Source: an uncultured Pseudomonadota bacterium
GTDB taxonomy: Bacteria > Pseudomonadota > Gammaproteobacteria > Steroidobacterales > Steroidobacteraceae
NCBI GenBank assembly: GCA_903862885.1
Contig: CAIOZU010000053.1
Coordinates: 62,001-126,000 of the forward strand
Direction: 5' to 3'
DNA: 64,000 bases
In this document: piece by piece, positions 47,064 through 57,611 of the stretch
How positions within the stretch are numbered: position 1 is the first letter of the stretch
Layout of the letters: every line of letters begins with the position of its first letter
Made by a program: the position numbers and the translations under genes
Notes under the pieces: generated by a model
Database searches by the model: none
What the model was told of the DNA's origin: nothing
What the model saw: the letters and a program-made list of their open reading frames with translations, nothing else

Positions 47064-48364
47064 CGAGTCGGCTCAAAGACTGCGATGGATTCCACATGCG
47101 CGGTGTGCGGAAACATATCCATCACACCCGCCGCGGTCAACGTATAACCGTGCTCACGCACGAGCACGCCCGCATCGCGCGCCAGACTCGCCGGATGGCA
47201 GGAAATATAGACCACGCGCTTCGCACCACTCTTTGCAATAAACGGCAGCAAGGCGGCTGCACCCGCACGCGGCGGATCGAGCAATATCCGATCAAACCGT
47301 TTTTTTAACCACGGCTCATCTTTCGGTGCCACCGACAGATCCGCGGTGGCAAATTGAACGTTATCTAGACCGTTGGCGGTGGCATTGGAACGCGCCTTAG
47401 CGACCAGTGCGGCTTCGCCTTCAATCCCTAGCACCTGGGCCGCCCGTCGTCCTAAGGGCAAAGTGAAATTGCCCACCCCACAATATAAATCAAGCACACT
47501 TTCGCCAGGCTCAGGCGCCAACAACTCAATCGCACGACTGACCATGCGCTCATTCAAGACGGTATTCACCTGCACAAAATCAAGCGGTCCAAAGCCGATC
47601 TTGACATTAAATTCGGGCAACTCATAGTTAAGCGGCTTGGCTGACGCATCCAGCGGCACGATGCTGTCTCGACCGCCGGACTGTAACCAGAACTCGACGG
47701 TGTGCTGGGCGGCAAAGCGACGCAAGACCGCTAAATCAGCGTCAGTCGGCGGCAGTAAAACACGCAGCACCATCACCGTGACCTCAGCACCGATCGACAC
47801 TTCGATCTGCGGTAGACGACTGTTGATCGACAGTAACCCGATCATCTCACCCAACGCTTCACACAACTCACCCACGGGTGAGGCCAGCACGTGGCAATGG
47901 CGCACATCGGTTAATAGCGGTGAGGTCCGCTCACGAAATCCGACAATGGCGCGGCCACTCTTAGCGAAATACTTCACGCCCAATCGTGCACGGCGACGAT
48001 ACCCAAACAAGGGCCCGGTCAGCGCCGGCAGCATCTCACGCGGGGTGACCTGCCCGATGCGTTCGAGCTGGGTCAATAACTCCCGATGTTTAGCGGCCCA
48101 TTGCGCCTCCGGCGCAAAATGCTGCAACGCACACCCACCACAGCGCCCAAAATGCGCACAGGCCGGCTCTCGCCGATCCGGTGAAGGCCGGATGACCTCA
48201 AGTAACAAGGCCTCATCAAAGCGGGCATGCAGGCGTGTCCGCTTGAGGCGCACTTCTTCCCCAGGCAACGCACCACTGACGAATACCGCCTTACCCTCCA
48301 GGCGAGCCACCCCGCGACCCGTATGATCGAGATCGACGACCGTCGCTTGCTCCTCACTCGCCAT
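47060..48364 (-). CDS. rlmD: 23S rRNA (uracil-1939-C5)-methyltransferase
   Basis: RlmD methylates U1939 of 23S rRNA with SAM. The 434-residue protein has a TRAM domain (TVVDLDHTGRGVARLEGKAVFV) and iron-sulfur cysteines (CAHFGRCGGC plus the Cys of DVRHCHVL). The methyltransferase core reads VLDLYCGVGNFTLPLG, DRILLDPPRAG, and the catalytic Cys in ISCHPASLARD. It overlaps acpS by one base and nagZ by four. Confidence 0.95.
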   Translation of the reverse strand: MASEEQATVVDLDHTGRGVARLEGKAVFVSGALPGEEVRLKRTRLHARFDEALLLEVIRPSPDRREPACAHFGRCGGCALQHFAPEAQWAAKHRELLTQLERIGQVTPREMLPALTGPLFGYRRRARLGVKYFAKSGRAIVGFRERTSPLLTDVRHCHVLASPVGELCEALGEMIGLLSINSRLPQIEVSIGAEVTVMVLRVLLPPTDADLAVLRRFAAQHTVEFWLQSGGRDSIVPLDASAKPLNYELPEFNVKIGFGPLDFVQVNTVLNERMVSRAIELLAPEPGESVLDLYCGVGNFTLPLGRRAAQVLGIEGEAALVAKARSNATANGLDNVQFATADLSVAPKDEPWLKKRFDRILLDPPRAGAAALLPFIAKSGAKRVVYISCHPASLARDAGVLVREHGYTLTAAGVMDMFPHTAHVESIAVFEPTR

Positions 48365-48768
48365 TAACCCGCCACCGTGAGCGCGCGTTCCAATATCGCC
48401 ACCGCCATGACCAGCCCCCCCTCATCCGTTAAGCTAATAAAACCCGTCCCCGCACCGAGTTTCAAAGCCAACCGAGCGCCGCGGGGACTCCAGATGACCT
48501 CCGGTCGACCCCACGTGTTTTGCACGAAACCGCAGTCTCTTATCCACACACCATGAGCAAAGCCGGTGCCCAGCGCCTTGACGATAGCCTCTTTGGCTGC
48601 GAATCGTTGCGCCAAGAATCGCACTTGGCGCACCCGCGTCGCGAGCCGATCAAAGCGCTCTCGTTCTTCAGGCATCAGCAGGCGATTCACAAAGTGCTGC
48701 CCAAAGCGCTGATGAGTCGCCTCAATACGGGTCAAATCGACCAAATCGGTGCCGATACCAAAAATCAT
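48364..48768 (-). CDS. acpS: Holo-[acyl-carrier-protein] synthase
   Basis: AcpS transfers 4'-phosphopantetheine from CoA to ACP. The 134-residue protein has the magnesium-binding motifs [15 protein letters not shown] and [13 protein letters not shown], and [16 protein letters not shown] at the end. It overlaps pdxJ by four bases and rlmD by one. Pairing with pdxJ is conserved in E. coli. Confidence 0.95.
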   Translation of the reverse strand: MIFGIGTDLVDLTRIEATHQRFGQHFVNRLLMPEERERFDRLATRVRQVRFLAQRFAAKEAIVKALGTGFAHGVWIRDCGFVQNTWGRPEVIWSPRGARLALKLGAGTGFISLTDEGGLVMAVAILERALTVAG

Positions 48769-49511
48769 CGTGCCGCCCGCATCAACTGTTTCATATCAAC
48801 CACCGCCTGGTGAAGCCCAGAGAACAGGGCGCGAGCGATGATCGAAAAACCAATATTCAACTCCACAATCTCAGCAATAGCCGCTACCGGCTGTACATTA
48901 TGGTAATCGAGCCCATGGCCGGCATTCACGATCAAACCCAACTTATTTGCATAGCGCGCCGCCGTGACTAGGCGCTTTAATTCCACGCCCTGGGCTTCGC
49001 CAGTCACTTCCGCATAGGCGCCAGTATGCAACTCAATGACCGGTGCGCCGACTGCGTGCGCGGCCTCGATCTGATACCGATCCGGATCAATGAACAGCGA
49101 CACACGACAACCCCCTTCCCGTAGCTCGGCGATCGCATCGGTGAGCCGATCACGCGCACCGATGACATCCAGACCACCTTCCGTCGTCACCTCTTGGCGC
49201 CGCTCTGGCACCAAACACACATCGCTCGGCCGAAGACGTCGCGCGATGGCGATCATTTCGGGAATAGCCGCCATCTCCAAGTTGATGTGCGTGCTGACGC
49301 CGCGCGCGAAGCGCTCCACATCCGCATCCTGGATATGCCGACGATCCTCGCGCAAATGCAAGGTAATGCTGTCCGCCCCCGCCTGCTCAGCCACGTGCGC
49401 GGCGGTCAGCGGATCCGGAAACGCCGCGCGCCTCGCTTGGCGTACGGTGGCGACATGATCGATGTTGACACCCAACAAGATAGGCCCATGGGGTCGCTGA
49501 GTCGCCGTCAT
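48765..49511 (-). CDS. pdxJ: Pyridoxine 5'-phosphate synthase
   Basis: PdxJ closes the pyridoxine ring in the DXP-dependent vitamin B6 pathway. The 248-residue TIM-barrel protein has [47 protein letters not shown] and [14 protein letters not shown]. Start and stop overlap recO and acpS by four bases each. Confidence 0.96.
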   Translation of the reverse strand: MTATQRPHGPILLGVNIDHVATVRQARRAAFPDPLTAAHVAEQAGADSITLHLREDRRHIQDADVERFARGVSTHINLEMAAIPEMIAIARRLRPSDVCLVPERRQEVTTEGGLDVIGARDRLTDAIAELREGGCRVSLFIDPDRYQIEAAHAVGAPVIELHTGAYAEVTGEAQGVELKRLVTAARYANKLGLIVNAGHGLDYHNVQPVAAIAEIVELNIGFSIIARALFSGLHQAVVDMKQLMRAAR

Positions 49512-50257
49512 GGCGTTGTCTCCTGTTTATCCTGATTCGCATCGCGCACGGCACGCGCGACTCGACGGGTCGCTAACGGACGACCCTCTAGTGCCTCGCC
49601 GATCGCCGCGCGCAGCAGCCGCTTCGCTGCCAGCACGCTGGCATCATCCGCCAACTCCTCGAGCGATAGCGACAAAAGACACGTCCCTAAATAGACACCA
49701 TCCCCCTCCGCCCGCCTCGCCACACCCAGCACCCCGCGTCCTGGTTGTACATGATAATACTGATTCGCCTCGACGAGATCGCCTGTGGACACGACCCGCC
49801 CGTAGTCGACACCAAAACCAATCGCCTCCAGCAGCCGTTTTTCAAATAGTCGAAGGCCACGTGCCTCCGTTTCCACCTGCACCAGCGCCGCCACGGCCTG
49901 GCCGTAGAGCGCATATAACTCAGGGTGCGGATCCTCGCGACCCAGCAGCTTTAACATGAGCTCGTTAATATAAAACGCGCTCATCAGGCAGCGCGCTGAC
50001 ACCGCCACCGGCGGTCCATTAGGCTCAGCGGTCGAAAAACTGCCGCCGTCACCGGAGCCTGACCAAGAAATCAGTAGGGGCACAAAGGGCTGCAACAACG
50101 CCGCCTGCCGGCTTTTTGTACCGCGCACCCCGCGGGCGAACAGCGAGACGCGGCCGTGCTCACGCGTATAGAATTCGATGATCCGGCTGGAGTCACGAAA
50201 GTCGCGGCTGTGCAGCAACCACGCAGGTTCTAGTTGGATGCGCTTCGTTGTCGCCAT
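49508..50257 (-). CDS. recO: DNA repair protein RecO
   Basis: RecO helps load RecA on SSB-coated DNA. The 249-residue protein opens with the OB fold ([36 protein letters not shown]). A helical region follows with [18 protein letters not shown]. It lies 21 bases after era and overlaps pdxJ by four. No zinc-binding four-Cys cluster is present, as usual for gammaproteobacterial RecO. Confidence 0.94.
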   Translation of the reverse strand: MATTKRIQLEPAWLLHSRDFRDSSRIIEFYTREHGRVSLFARGVRGTKSRQAALLQPFVPLLISWSGSGDGGSFSTAEPNGPPVAVSARCLMSAFYINELMLKLLGREDPHPELYALYGQAVAALVQVETEARGLRLFEKRLLEAIGFGVDYGRVVSTGDLVEANQYYHVQPGRGVLGVARRAEGDGVYLGTCLLSLSLEELADDASVLAAKRLLRAAIGEALEGRPLATRRVARAVRDANQDKQETTP

Positions 50258-50278
50258 GCTGTGGATGGTACGGCGGCG

Positions 50279-51184
50279 TCAACCGTTCTCATAGCCAAAT
50301 GAGCGCAAAGCCTGGACATTATCTGCCCAGTTTTCCTTGACCTTTACCCATAATTCCAAGTGCGTCCGCCGCCCGAATAAGCCATTAAGGTCGTAGCGAG
50401 CACGTTGGCCGATCTCCTTCAGCAGAGCGCCACCCTCGCCAATGACGATCCCCTTCTGACCGGGGCGCTCGACCCAAATCACGGCGCCAATCTCTAGACG
50501 CCCATCCTCGGTGTCTTGCATCCGCTCGATCTCGACACTTAAACCGTAGGGGATCTCCTGCTGCAAGCGCTGCGTTAACTTCTCTCGAATAATCTCTGCC
50601 GCCTGAAAGCGCTCCGAGCGATCAGTCAGTTGCTCCGCTGGAAATAATGGCGGCGAGATCGGCAAATGGCGCGCTAGAGTATCTGGAAGGGAGGCGACGT
50701 TTTGCAGCTTAAGTGCGGACATCGGCACCACCTCCACAAAGGGATGACGAGCCGCCAAATCCGCCATAAACGGTAACAGCCGCTCTCTGGGCGTCACCCG
50801 GTCTGCTTTATTTACGATCAATACCGCCGGTAGATGCGATTTTTTTATCCGACTGAGCACCCGCTCATCTTCATCCGTGAAGCGCAGAGCCTCCACCACA
50901 AAACCCACCACATCCGCCTCAGTCAACGTGGCCGCGGCGGTTCGATTCATCAGGTTGTTTAACTGCCGCTGCCCACCCTCATGCAAGCCCGGCGTATCGA
51001 CCAGGGCAATCTGATAATGAGGTCGGTGCAATACACCCAAAATGCGGTGGCGCGTGGTCTGTGGTTTTTGCGAGACGATGCTGAGTTTGCGCTCAAGAAG
51101 CGCATTCAATAAGGTCGACTTACCGACATTAGGGCGCCCCACCAACGCCACAAAACCGGCGCGATGCGGCTCAGATTCACTCAC
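50279..51184 (-). CDS. era: GTPase Era
   Basis: Era binds 16S rRNA and is needed for 30S maturation. The 301-residue protein has G1 GRPNVGKS (residues 16-23), G3 DTPGLHEGG, G4 NKAD, and a C-terminal KH domain (WVERPGQKGIVIGEGGALLKEIG) ending in RTHLELWVKVKENWAD. It overlaps rnc by four bases; the rnc-era-recO order is conserved. Confidence 0.97.
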   Translation of the reverse strand: MSESEPHRAGFVALVGRPNVGKSTLLNALLERKLSIVSQKPQTTRHRILGVLHRPHYQIALVDTPGLHEGGQRQLNNLMNRTAAATLTEADVVGFVVEALRFTDEDERVLSRIKKSHLPAVLIVNKADRVTPRERLLPFMADLAARHPFVEVVPMSALKLQNVASLPDTLARHLPISPPLFPAEQLTDRSERFQAAEIIREKLTQRLQQEIPYGLSVEIERMQDTEDGRLEIGAVIWVERPGQKGIVIGEGGALLKEIGQRARYDLNGLFGRRTHLELWVKVKENWADNVQALRSFGYENG

Positions 51185-51885
51185 GGCGCGTTCCCCTTAC
51201 TGTCAATGAGCGCCAACGCGCGTTCTGCGGCCTGCTGCTCTGCCCGACGACGCGTCGTCCCTTCGCCTGATGTTTGGATACTAAGTGCCTCAATGAACAG
51301 TTGAACTAAGAAGACTTGACGGTGCGGCTGCCCGCTCACTTGCTCGACCGTATAGGTGGGGAGCGCCTGATTGCGTCCTTGCAGCCACTCTTGAAGCTGT
51401 GTTTTCGGATCTTTCGGTGGCGGCGTTTCTGTTAGCGCCTGCACACGAGCCAACCACAGCCGCTCAATCACACCGCGAGCGGCCTCAATCCCTTGATCAA
51501 TAAACACGGCGCCGATCAAGGCCTCGAGCGCGTCTGCCAAAATCGATCGCCGCCGAAACCCACCCGATTTCAGCTCGCCCGCGCCGAGTCGCAGGTGGTC
51601 ACCAATACCAAGGAATTCGCCGACATCCGCGAGCACTTCCCCACTCACCAAAGAAGACCGATAGCGACTGAGATCGCCCTCACTCGCCTCTGGAAAACGC
51701 GCAAACAGTAAGTCTGCCATCACAAAGGACAGCACCGCGTCCCCTAAAAACTCTAAGCGCTCATTATCCAGACCCCCCGCGCTCCGATGGGTCAGAGCGC
51801 GAATAAGTAACGCCTCCTGCGACAGGCGGACGCCTAACTGAGCCTCGAGCCAGCCAGCGTCCGCTCCGGGCCGCGAGCGGGTCAC
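51181..51885 (-). CDS. rnc: Ribonuclease III
   Basis: RNase III cleaves double-stranded RNA in rRNA processing. The 234-residue protein has the signature NERLEFLGDAVLSFVMADLLF with the metal-binding acids, ILADALEALIGAVFIDQG, and a C-terminal double-stranded-RNA domain (DPKTQLQEWLQGRNQALPTY). Overlaps DUF4845 and era by four bases on each side. Confidence 0.97.
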   Translation of the reverse strand: MTRSRPGADAGWLEAQLGVRLSQEALLIRALTHRSAGGLDNERLEFLGDAVLSFVMADLLFARFPEASEGDLSRYRSSLVSGEVLADVGEFLGIGDHLRLGAGELKSGGFRRRSILADALEALIGAVFIDQGIEAARGVIERLWLARVQALTETPPPKDPKTQLQEWLQGRNQALPTYTVEQVSGQPHRQVFLVQLFIEALSIQTSGEGTTRRRAEQQAAERALALIDSKGNAP

Positions 51886-52274
51886 GGGGTATCGGTAGCC
51901 GTTAGCTGAACACTCTTGTCAAAGTGCACCACCAAGCCCAAATTACCAAGGTAGCTCGTTTCGGCCGCGTAACTGATCCGCACCGTCACGACTTTGTTAT
52001 CCACCGTGATGTCCGCGTCCGCAGGCGACACCGAGTGGACATCATCGACGTCAAAGCGCTTGCCGAGCGAACTGCGGATCGCCGCGTCACTCACCCCGCC
52101 CACGACACCCGACTGCAATCCAGTCAAGGCGTGACCGACATTAAAGCTTTCCGAGTAGATAGGCACCAAGCGAATGATCGCCAGCACAAATAAGCCAATA
52201 AAGAAAATCAGAATCACACCGCCGAAAAAAGTAATTCCCGCTTGTGAGCGGATCGACTGAGGATGCATGGTCAT
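51882..52274 (-). CDS. DUF4845 single-pass membrane protein
   Basis: The 130-residue product has one membrane helix near the start (AGITFFGGVILIFFIGLFVLAIIRLVPIY) and an extracytoplasmic domain. DUF4845 proteins are usually encoded between lepB and rnc and have no assigned function. The ATG at 52274 has an AGGAG ribosome-binding site nine bases away; the upstream frame to 52343 overlaps lepB and is rejected. It lies 19 bases after lepB. Confidence 0.88.
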   Translation of the reverse strand: MTMHPQSIRSQAGITFFGGVILIFFIGLFVLAIIRLVPIYSESFNVGHALTGLQSGVVGGVSDAAIRSSLGKRFDVDDVHSVSPADADITVDNKVVTVRISYAAETSYLGNLGLVVHFDKSVQLTATDTP

Positions 52275-52293
52275 GGATCGATACTCCTTCACT

Positions 52294-53160
52294 CTAATTA
52301 ATTGCTTTCCCGATACGCGCCCAGCGAACCACCGGAAACCCATCGAAGCTCATCCAAACGCGAACAGCCTTACCGACTATATTCTCTTCCGGGACAAATC
52401 CAAGCTCTGAGAATCGACTATCTTGACTGTTGTCACGGTTATCACCCATAAAAAAGTAAAAACCAGGGGGAACGACAAAGGTACCCGTGGGTGCGAATGT
52501 GGCGTCATTGGCAGGCACCGCCGCCACACGGGGGTTAACCGGGCACTCACTGAGATCGCGAGATGCGGTGCACGCGTGAGAACGCCGGTATGGCTCCGTA
52601 GGACAGTACATTAATCGGTGCTCATGCAACCCCAGTGACTCGATGCCTTGATGGAAATTGAGATAGCACTTGTCTTCTGTAAACGCACCCTGATCAGTCA
52701 CTACGGCCTCGACCCCGTTGACCCACACCGCATCACCACGGATGTCGAGCCGATCTCCTGGCAAGCCCACTAGGCGCTTGATGTAGTTGACAGAAGGCTG
52801 ACTCGGCTTTCTAAACACAATAATGTCACCGCGCGCTGGTGCGCCCATAGCGATCACTTCGTTGTTAAGAACCGGCAGTTTCACGCCGTAGCTAAACTTA
52901 TTAACAAAAATGAAGTCGCCATCCAACAGGGTCGGCATCATCGAGTCAGAGGGGATACGAAACGGCTCGAACAAAAAGCTGCGCACCAACAATACAATAA
53001 GTATCACTGGAAAGAATGAGCGCGCATATTCAATGATAACTGGCTGCCGCGCTGCAACCGCACGTCGTGGCTTGAGAACCCACGCATCCAAAGCCGTAAG
53101 CAACCCAGTGAGTGCGGTCAGCACCACCAGCGCAAAAGAGAAGTCATAAATAATTCGCAT
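52294..53160 (-). CDS. lepB: Signal peptidase I
   Basis: LepB cleaves signal peptides at the inner membrane. The 288-residue protein has two N-terminal membrane segments (about 5-25 and 48-63). The catalytic Ser73 is in IPSDSMMPTLLDGD and Lys128 in NYIKRLVGLPGD, with FFMGDNRDNSQDSR later. An inserted loop at about 178-220 contains two to four cysteines (CYLNF, YCPTE, ACTASRDLSECP), which is common in this group. It lies 25 bases after lepA. Confidence 0.95.
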   Translation of the reverse strand: MRIIYDFSFALVVLTALTGLLTALDAWVLKPRRAVAARQPVIIEYARSFFPVILIVLLVRSFLFEPFRIPSDSMMPTLLDGDFIFVNKFSYGVKLPVLNNEVIAMGAPARGDIIVFRKPSQPSVNYIKRLVGLPGDRLDIRGDAVWVNGVEAVVTDQGAFTEDKCYLNFHQGIESLGLHEHRLMYCPTEPYRRSHACTASRDLSECPVNPRVAAVPANDATFAPTGTFVVPPGFYFFMGDNRDNSQDSRFSELGFVPEENIVGKAVRVWMSFDGFPVVRWARIGKAIN

Positions 53161-53185
53161 ACAGACGCCTATAGCTCAGAACTGA

Positions 53186-54979
53186 TTACTTCTTGCTCAC
53201 CTGCAAGACGGCCAAAAAAGCTTCCTGTGGGATCTCGACACTACCCACCTGCTTCATTCGCTTCTTACCCTCTTTCTGCTTCTCAAGCAGCTTGCGCTTA
53301 CGACTGATATCGCCGCCGTAGCACTTAGCTAGCACGTTCTTTCTAAGTGCTTTGACACTCGAACGAGCCACGACTTGACTGCCGATAGCCGCTTGGATCG
53401 CCACGTCAAACATCTGACGCGGGATCAACTCCTGCATTTTATCGACTAACTCGCGACCCCGAGAGTACGCCATGTCGCGATGCACAATCAGTGACAGCGC
53501 ATCGATACGATCCGCATTAATTAACACGTCTAAGCGTACGAGGTTAGCCGCCTGGAAGCGATTGAATTCATAGTCGAAAGAGGCGTAACCACGACTGACG
53601 CTTTTTAAACGATCAAAAAAGTCTAAAACCACATCAGCTAACGGCAACTCATACTGCAACGACACTTGATTGCCGACATACAGCATCTTCTTTTGCACGC
53701 CGCGTTTATCGGTACACAACTGCAAGACCCCACCCACATGAGCGGGTGGCACTAAAATATTCGCCGTGATGATGGGTTCGCGCATCTCCGCAATGCGATC
53801 TAAGGGAGGAAGTTTTGAGGGATTGTCGACCAACGACACAGTCCCATCGGTATGGATTACCTCATACACAACGGTGGGTGCACTGGTGATGAGCTCCAAG
53901 TTGTACTCGCGCTCTAATCTCTCCTGCACGATCTCCATGTGCAGAAGACCTAAAAACCCGATACGAAAACCAAAACCCAGCGCTGTCGATACCTCGGGCT
54001 CATATTGCAGCGCCGAGTCATTCAGTTTTAGTTTCTGTAGGGCATCACGAAAGGCCTCATATTCATCGGTCGCCACTGGAAATAAACCGGCGAATACTCG
54101 CGGCTGAATACGCTTAAAACCAGGCAATGCTTCTGAGCAAGGATTTGACTCGAGGGTGATCGTGTCGCCGACAGGCGCTCCATCGATTTCCTTAATGCCG
54201 GCAATAATGAATCCCACCTCGCCCGCGCTGAGTTCTTCTCCATCGAGGCGCTTTGGCGTGAAACGACCGAGTCGCTGACACTCGTGCGCCCGCCCGGTGG
54301 ACCACATACGAATTTTTTGGCCGCGCTTTAAACGACCGTTCATGACACGAACGAGGGACACGACGCCCACATAGTTATCAAACCACGAGTCGATGATCAG
54401 CGCCTGCAATGGCGCCTCTACGCTGCCCCGCGGAGGCGGAATGCGAGCGACAATCGCCTCGAGTAGCGCATCCACGTTCTGGCCGGTTTTTGCCGAAACC
54501 AACACCGCTTCCTGCGCGTCAATTCCAATGATCTCTTCGATCTCGACGATGACCCGTTGCGCATCGGCGGATGGTAGGTCAATCTTGTTAATGACTGGAA
54601 CAACCTCCAGACCCTGCTCAAGCGCGGTGTAGCAGTTGGCGACGCTTTGCGCCTCGACACCCTGAGCGGCATCCACAACCAACAGAGCCCCTTCACAGGC
54701 GGCTAACGACCGCGACACTTCATAGGAAAAATCGACGTGCCCTGGGGTATCAATGAGATTGAATTGATACTGCTGACCGTCTTTAGCCAAGTACTGCAGC
54801 GTGACGCTCTGCGCCTTAATGGTGATGCCTCGCTCACGCTCCAAGTCCATGGAGTCTAATACCTGCTCTTGCATCTCACGCTGCTGCAAGCCACCGCACA
54901 TCTGGATCAGGCGATCGGCGAGCGTGGATTTGCCATGATCGACATGGGCAATAATGGAAAAATTACGAATCTCATTCAT
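53186..54979 (-). CDS. lepA: Elongation factor 4 (LepA)
   Basis: LepA is a translational GTPase that acts on ribosomes during initiation or stress. The 597-residue protein begins [19 protein letters not shown] with the G1 motif. It has [16 protein letters not shown] and the LepA-specific C terminus ([31 protein letters not shown]). lepA-lepB adjacency is conserved. A 68-base gap separates it from the glutaredoxin-like gene. Confidence 0.97.
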   Translation of the reverse strand: MNEIRNFSIIAHVDHGKSTLADRLIQMCGGLQQREMQEQVLDSMDLERERGITIKAQSVTLQYLAKDGQQYQFNLIDTPGHVDFSYEVSRSLAACEGALLVVDAAQGVEAQSVANCYTALEQGLEVVPVINKIDLPSADAQRVIVEIEEIIGIDAQEAVLVSAKTGQNVDALLEAIVARIPPPRGSVEAPLQALIIDSWFDNYVGVVSLVRVMNGRLKRGQKIRMWSTGRAHECQRLGRFTPKRLDGEELSAGEVGFIIAGIKEIDGAPVGDTITLESNPCSEALPGFKRIQPRVFAGLFPVATDEYEAFRDALQKLKLNDSALQYEPEVSTALGFGFRIGFLGLLHMEIVQERLEREYNLELITSAPTVVYEVIHTDGTVSLVDNPSKLPPLDRIAEMREPIITANILVPPAHVGGVLQLCTDKRGVQKKMLYVGNQVSLQYELPLADVVLDFFDRLKSVSRGYASFDYEFNRFQAANLVRLDVLINADRIDALSLIVHRDMAYSRGRELVDKMQELIPRQMFDVAIQAAIGSQVVARSSVKALRKNVLAKCYGGDISRKRKLLEKQKEGKKRMKQVGSVEIPQEAFLAVLQVSKK

Positions 54980-55047
54980 GGTCGTCGCACGGCTCCTGCC
55001 GGCGACAGTGCCAGGCCAGCCGCCGAATTATAGCAGTCGCCGCTGGT

Positions 55048-55302
55048 TCAGCTGTGACTTGGCATCGCCCATAAACGACGAATCTCATCCCAATCGAGGC
55101 GCGTGTAGCACGCGGGCTCGCCATCGATGAGCAAAACAGGCACTCGGTACCCATATCGGCGCTTAAGAACCGGGTCGGCGTCCACATCCAGCTGCGTTAA
55201 AACCGCCTGTTGCTCTGACACCCAGGGCGCTAACTCACTGTGCATCTCCTCGCACAGCGGACAGTCCTCACGTGAAATGAGCTGTAATCGACTCACGGTC
55301 AC
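55048..55302 (-). CDS. Glutaredoxin-like protein (DUF836 type)
   Basis: The 84-residue thioredoxin-fold protein has a CPLC redox motif near the start (LISREDCPLCEEMHSEL), a VDVDADP-type turn (LDVDADPVLKRRYGYRVPVLLI) with the cis-Pro, and a short C terminus. Its substrate is unknown. GTG at 55302 follows the rseB TGA without any gap; a second in-frame GTG lies two codons later at 55296. Position after rseB, in the envelope stress operon, is common in gammaproteobacteria. Confidence 0.85.
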   Translation of the reverse strand: MTVSRLQLISREDCPLCEEMHSELAPWVSEQQAVLTQLDVDADPVLKRRYGYRVPVLLIDGEPACYTRLDWDEIRRLWAMPSHS

Positions 55303-56328
55303 TCACGGCGACTCGATGGAGCGAGCTGTAGGGGCCCCCAAACTATCCACGGCAGCCCCCGGCGCACGCACTCCACTTGCGACCCACTGAACGGCTCCGG
55401 CAGGCACCTCGCCCACCACGGTGACCTGGTGATTGGCCACCCTGTGTGACGACACCGACGCAGCGCCAATGCGACCCTCACCCGACCAAGCCTGACGCGG
55501 TGGCGAGGGGAGTTCCTCAATAAAGACGGACATCGACGCTAAACCATCGGATAGCACCAGATGAGTCACCGACGCCCTGCCATCGGCCGCCGCCTGTGAA
55601 CCGCTAGAGGTGAGCTGGAATCCGGGTGGTAGATGACCGACCTGCCACTGCGTGTTGCTCGCCGGCTGCCCGGATGTGCCACCCCCCTGACGGATCCACT
55701 CAAAACCCGTCGCATCCACCACCGGCTTAAACAGATTGCTATACAGCGGGCCACCCACCGTGAGCTTGGAGAACATGACCTGCTCAAGCACCCGCCCGTG
55801 TGCGTCCACCAGATCCGTGCGCACCGGCATTTTTGATTCGGAGTCAATCCAAACCCGATAACCAAAACGGTAGGCGTCGCGGGGGATGATGGCTAATAGT
55901 TGCGCGTCTTTACCAATCGATGAGCGCTCATGTCCGGCTAACGCCACACGATAACTACTCTCCAAACCACGACTGAACACCGGCAACGTACCGAGTAAGG
56001 TGCCTGGCTCAGCGCGTGTTTCCACTATCACCTTGCGCTCGCGTGGCAAGTAACATTGCAGCTCATCACCGTTACGAATCACTTCTCGACCCGTCCCAGA
56101 CTCGCTAATTAAATGCTCGAGCACTTGCCCATCGCGGACTCGATGAAATATGTGCAGCCGCTCGATATGGCCATCAGCGATGTGTAAAAACTCTCCCTCA
56201 TAACTGAGTGAGGCAAGCGCCTCGTTCATGGCGGCCAGCACTTCCTGCGGTTGTTGCTCAGCGAGCGCAACACTGCACGCCGCGAGACCTGCACACACCA
56301 TGCCCAGCAGACAGGAGAAACGCCTCAT
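55303..56328 (-). CDS. rseB: Sigma-E regulatory protein RseB (MucB)
   Basis: RseB sits in the periplasm, binds RseA and shields it from proteolysis until mislocalised lipopolysaccharide or outer-membrane proteins are sensed. The 341-residue protein has a signal peptide (cleavage after CSVALA), and LolA-like and MucB domains (SYEGEFLHIADGHIERLHIFHRVRDG, EHLISESG). It overlaps rseA by four bases. Order rpoE-rseA-rseB matches E. coli and Pseudomonas algU-mucA-mucB. Confidence 0.93.
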   Translation of the reverse strand: MRRFSCLLGMVCAGLAACSVALAEQQPQEVLAAMNEALASLSYEGEFLHIADGHIERLHIFHRVRDGQVLEHLISESGTGREVIRNGDELQCYLPRERKVIVETRAEPGTLLGTLPVFSRGLESSYRVALAGHERSSIGKDAQLLAIIPRDAYRFGYRVWIDSESKMPVRTDLVDAHGRVLEQVMFSKLTVGGPLYSNLFKPVVDATGFEWIRQGGGTSGQPASNTQWQVGHLPPGFQLTSSGSQAAADGRASVTHLVLSDGLASMSVFIEELPSPPRQAWSGEGRIGAASVSSHRVANHQVTVVGEVPAGAVQWVASGVRAPGAAVDSLGAPTARSIESP

Positions 56329-56969
56329 CGACCGTCCTGACTCGGCGCATCAGCGACCAAATGAATCAGCACATCTCGCGAGGACAGCGGCGTCGATACT
56401 TCTGAGTGAGCGACCACATAGCGCGCCAACTCCGCCTCCGGGATCGCCTGTAAACCGCCGCGCGCCTCCGGCGTCACATAACTCACCGGCTCCTTAGGCG
56501 CCATGTCCATCTCCGACGTCGCAGCGACCACCGCCGCGGGCAAACTCAACGGTGCGGACCGCGGTATGACTTGATTGGGATTTGACATAATCGGCGCTGC
56601 CTTGGCGACCACCGCGGGTCGCGAATTGAGCATTGCGCCGTGATGAATCAACCACACACTGAAAGCCGCAACGCTCGCCGCCACACCCAACCCACTGAGC
56701 GCGCTGCGCCAACCCAATGGGTCGGCAGGCGAGAGTCGCACATCCGGCAGTTCAGGCTCTATCGCCACCAGCGCACTAATTTTCTGGCTTAAATCACGAC
56801 TGGCATTGTCTTCCTGGCCGCGCAGATAGTCGCCATATAGGCGATAACGCTCGAGCCGCTGCGCCAACTCCGGTTCACGCCGAAAGCGTCGAAACAACAA
56901 CGCCGTTTCCTCTGGAGGCAACTCTCCGTCGAGGAGTGCCGACAGCTGTTCATTGACAATGTCACTCAT
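56325..56969 (-). CDS. rseA: Anti-sigma-E factor RseA (MucA)
   Basis: RseA holds sigma-E inactive at the inner membrane. From ATG 56969 the 214-residue protein has the cytoplasmic anti-sigma domain (NEQLSALLDGELPPEETALLFRRF, RLERYRLYGDYLRG), one membrane helix (about residues 100-118) and a periplasmic region. A GGGGTGA motif lies shortly before the ATG; the upstream in-frame extension to 57011 is rejected. It lies 42 bases after rpoE. Confidence 0.92.
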   Translation of the reverse strand: MSDIVNEQLSALLDGELPPEETALLFRRFRREPELAQRLERYRLYGDYLRGQEDNASRDLSQKISALVAIEPELPDVRLSPADPLGWRSALSGLGVAASVAAFSVWLIHHGAMLNSRPAVVAKAAPIMSNPNQVIPRSAPLSLPAAVVAATSEMDMAPKEPVSYVTPEARGGLQAIPEAELARYVVAHSEVSTPLSSRDVLIHLVADAPSQDGR

Positions 56970-57011
56970 CGCTTCACCCCACTCCACGCTCGCTGCTATC
57001 GCCACTCGCAC

Positions 57012-57611
57012 TCATTCCAACCCCCGCCCGAGTCCCGCCGAAAAAAGCGGCCGCAACTGGCGATCAATCGCGTCGCGTGCCCGAAAAATACGCGACCGAA
57101 CCGTACCGACTGGGCAATCCATGGTACTGGCAATCTCTTCATAGCTGAGGCCATCAATCTCACGGAGCACAATGGCGGTACGTAAATCGGCTGGTAGCGC
57201 TGCCATGGCCGCACTCACCGTGCCACGAATCTCCTCGGACAAAGCCAAGCGTTCCGGCGTCTCTTGGTCACGCAGTGCCTCTGGCAATCCATGTGATGAG
57301 CCCTCAAGCGCATCGAGCTCATAGTCCAGTGACCGACGTTTATTGGCAACCAGTGAGTTCTTCGCCGTGTTGATCGCGATCCGATAAAGCCAGGTATAAA
57401 AAGCGCTCTCACCCCGAAAAGTCGGCAACGCGCGATACGCTTTCAGAAATGCCTCCTGAGTCACGTCCTCTGCCTCCGACCGATCGCGCACATACCGCAA
57501 GACCAAATTCATGACCTTCTGCTGATAACGCAACACCAGAACATCAAAAGCCGCACGCTCGCCGCGCTGCACGCGCACCACCAGCTCGGCATCCTCCTGA
57601 TGGTGTGTCAC
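57012..57611 (-). CDS. rpoE: RNA polymerase sigma factor RpoE (AlgU)
   Basis: Sigma-E directs envelope stress transcription. The 199-residue ECF protein has region 2 (FDVLVLRYQQKVMNLVLRYV, DVTQEAFLKAYRALPTFRGESAFYTWLYRIAINTAKN) and region 4 (LPADLRTAIVLREIDGLSYEEIASTMDCPVGTVRSRIFRAR). It overlaps sdhE by four bases, so it can be co-transcribed with sdh; I saw no clear sigma-E-type promoter near it. Confidence 0.96.
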   Translation of the reverse strand: MTHHQEDAELVVRVQRGERAAFDVLVLRYQQKVMNLVLRYVRDRSEAEDVTQEAFLKAYRALPTFRGESAFYTWLYRIAINTAKNSLVANKRRSLDYELDALEGSSHGLPEALRDQETPERLALSEEIRGTVSAAMAALPADLRTAIVLREIDGLSYEEIASTMDCPVGTVRSRIFRARDAIDRQLRPLFSAGLGRGLE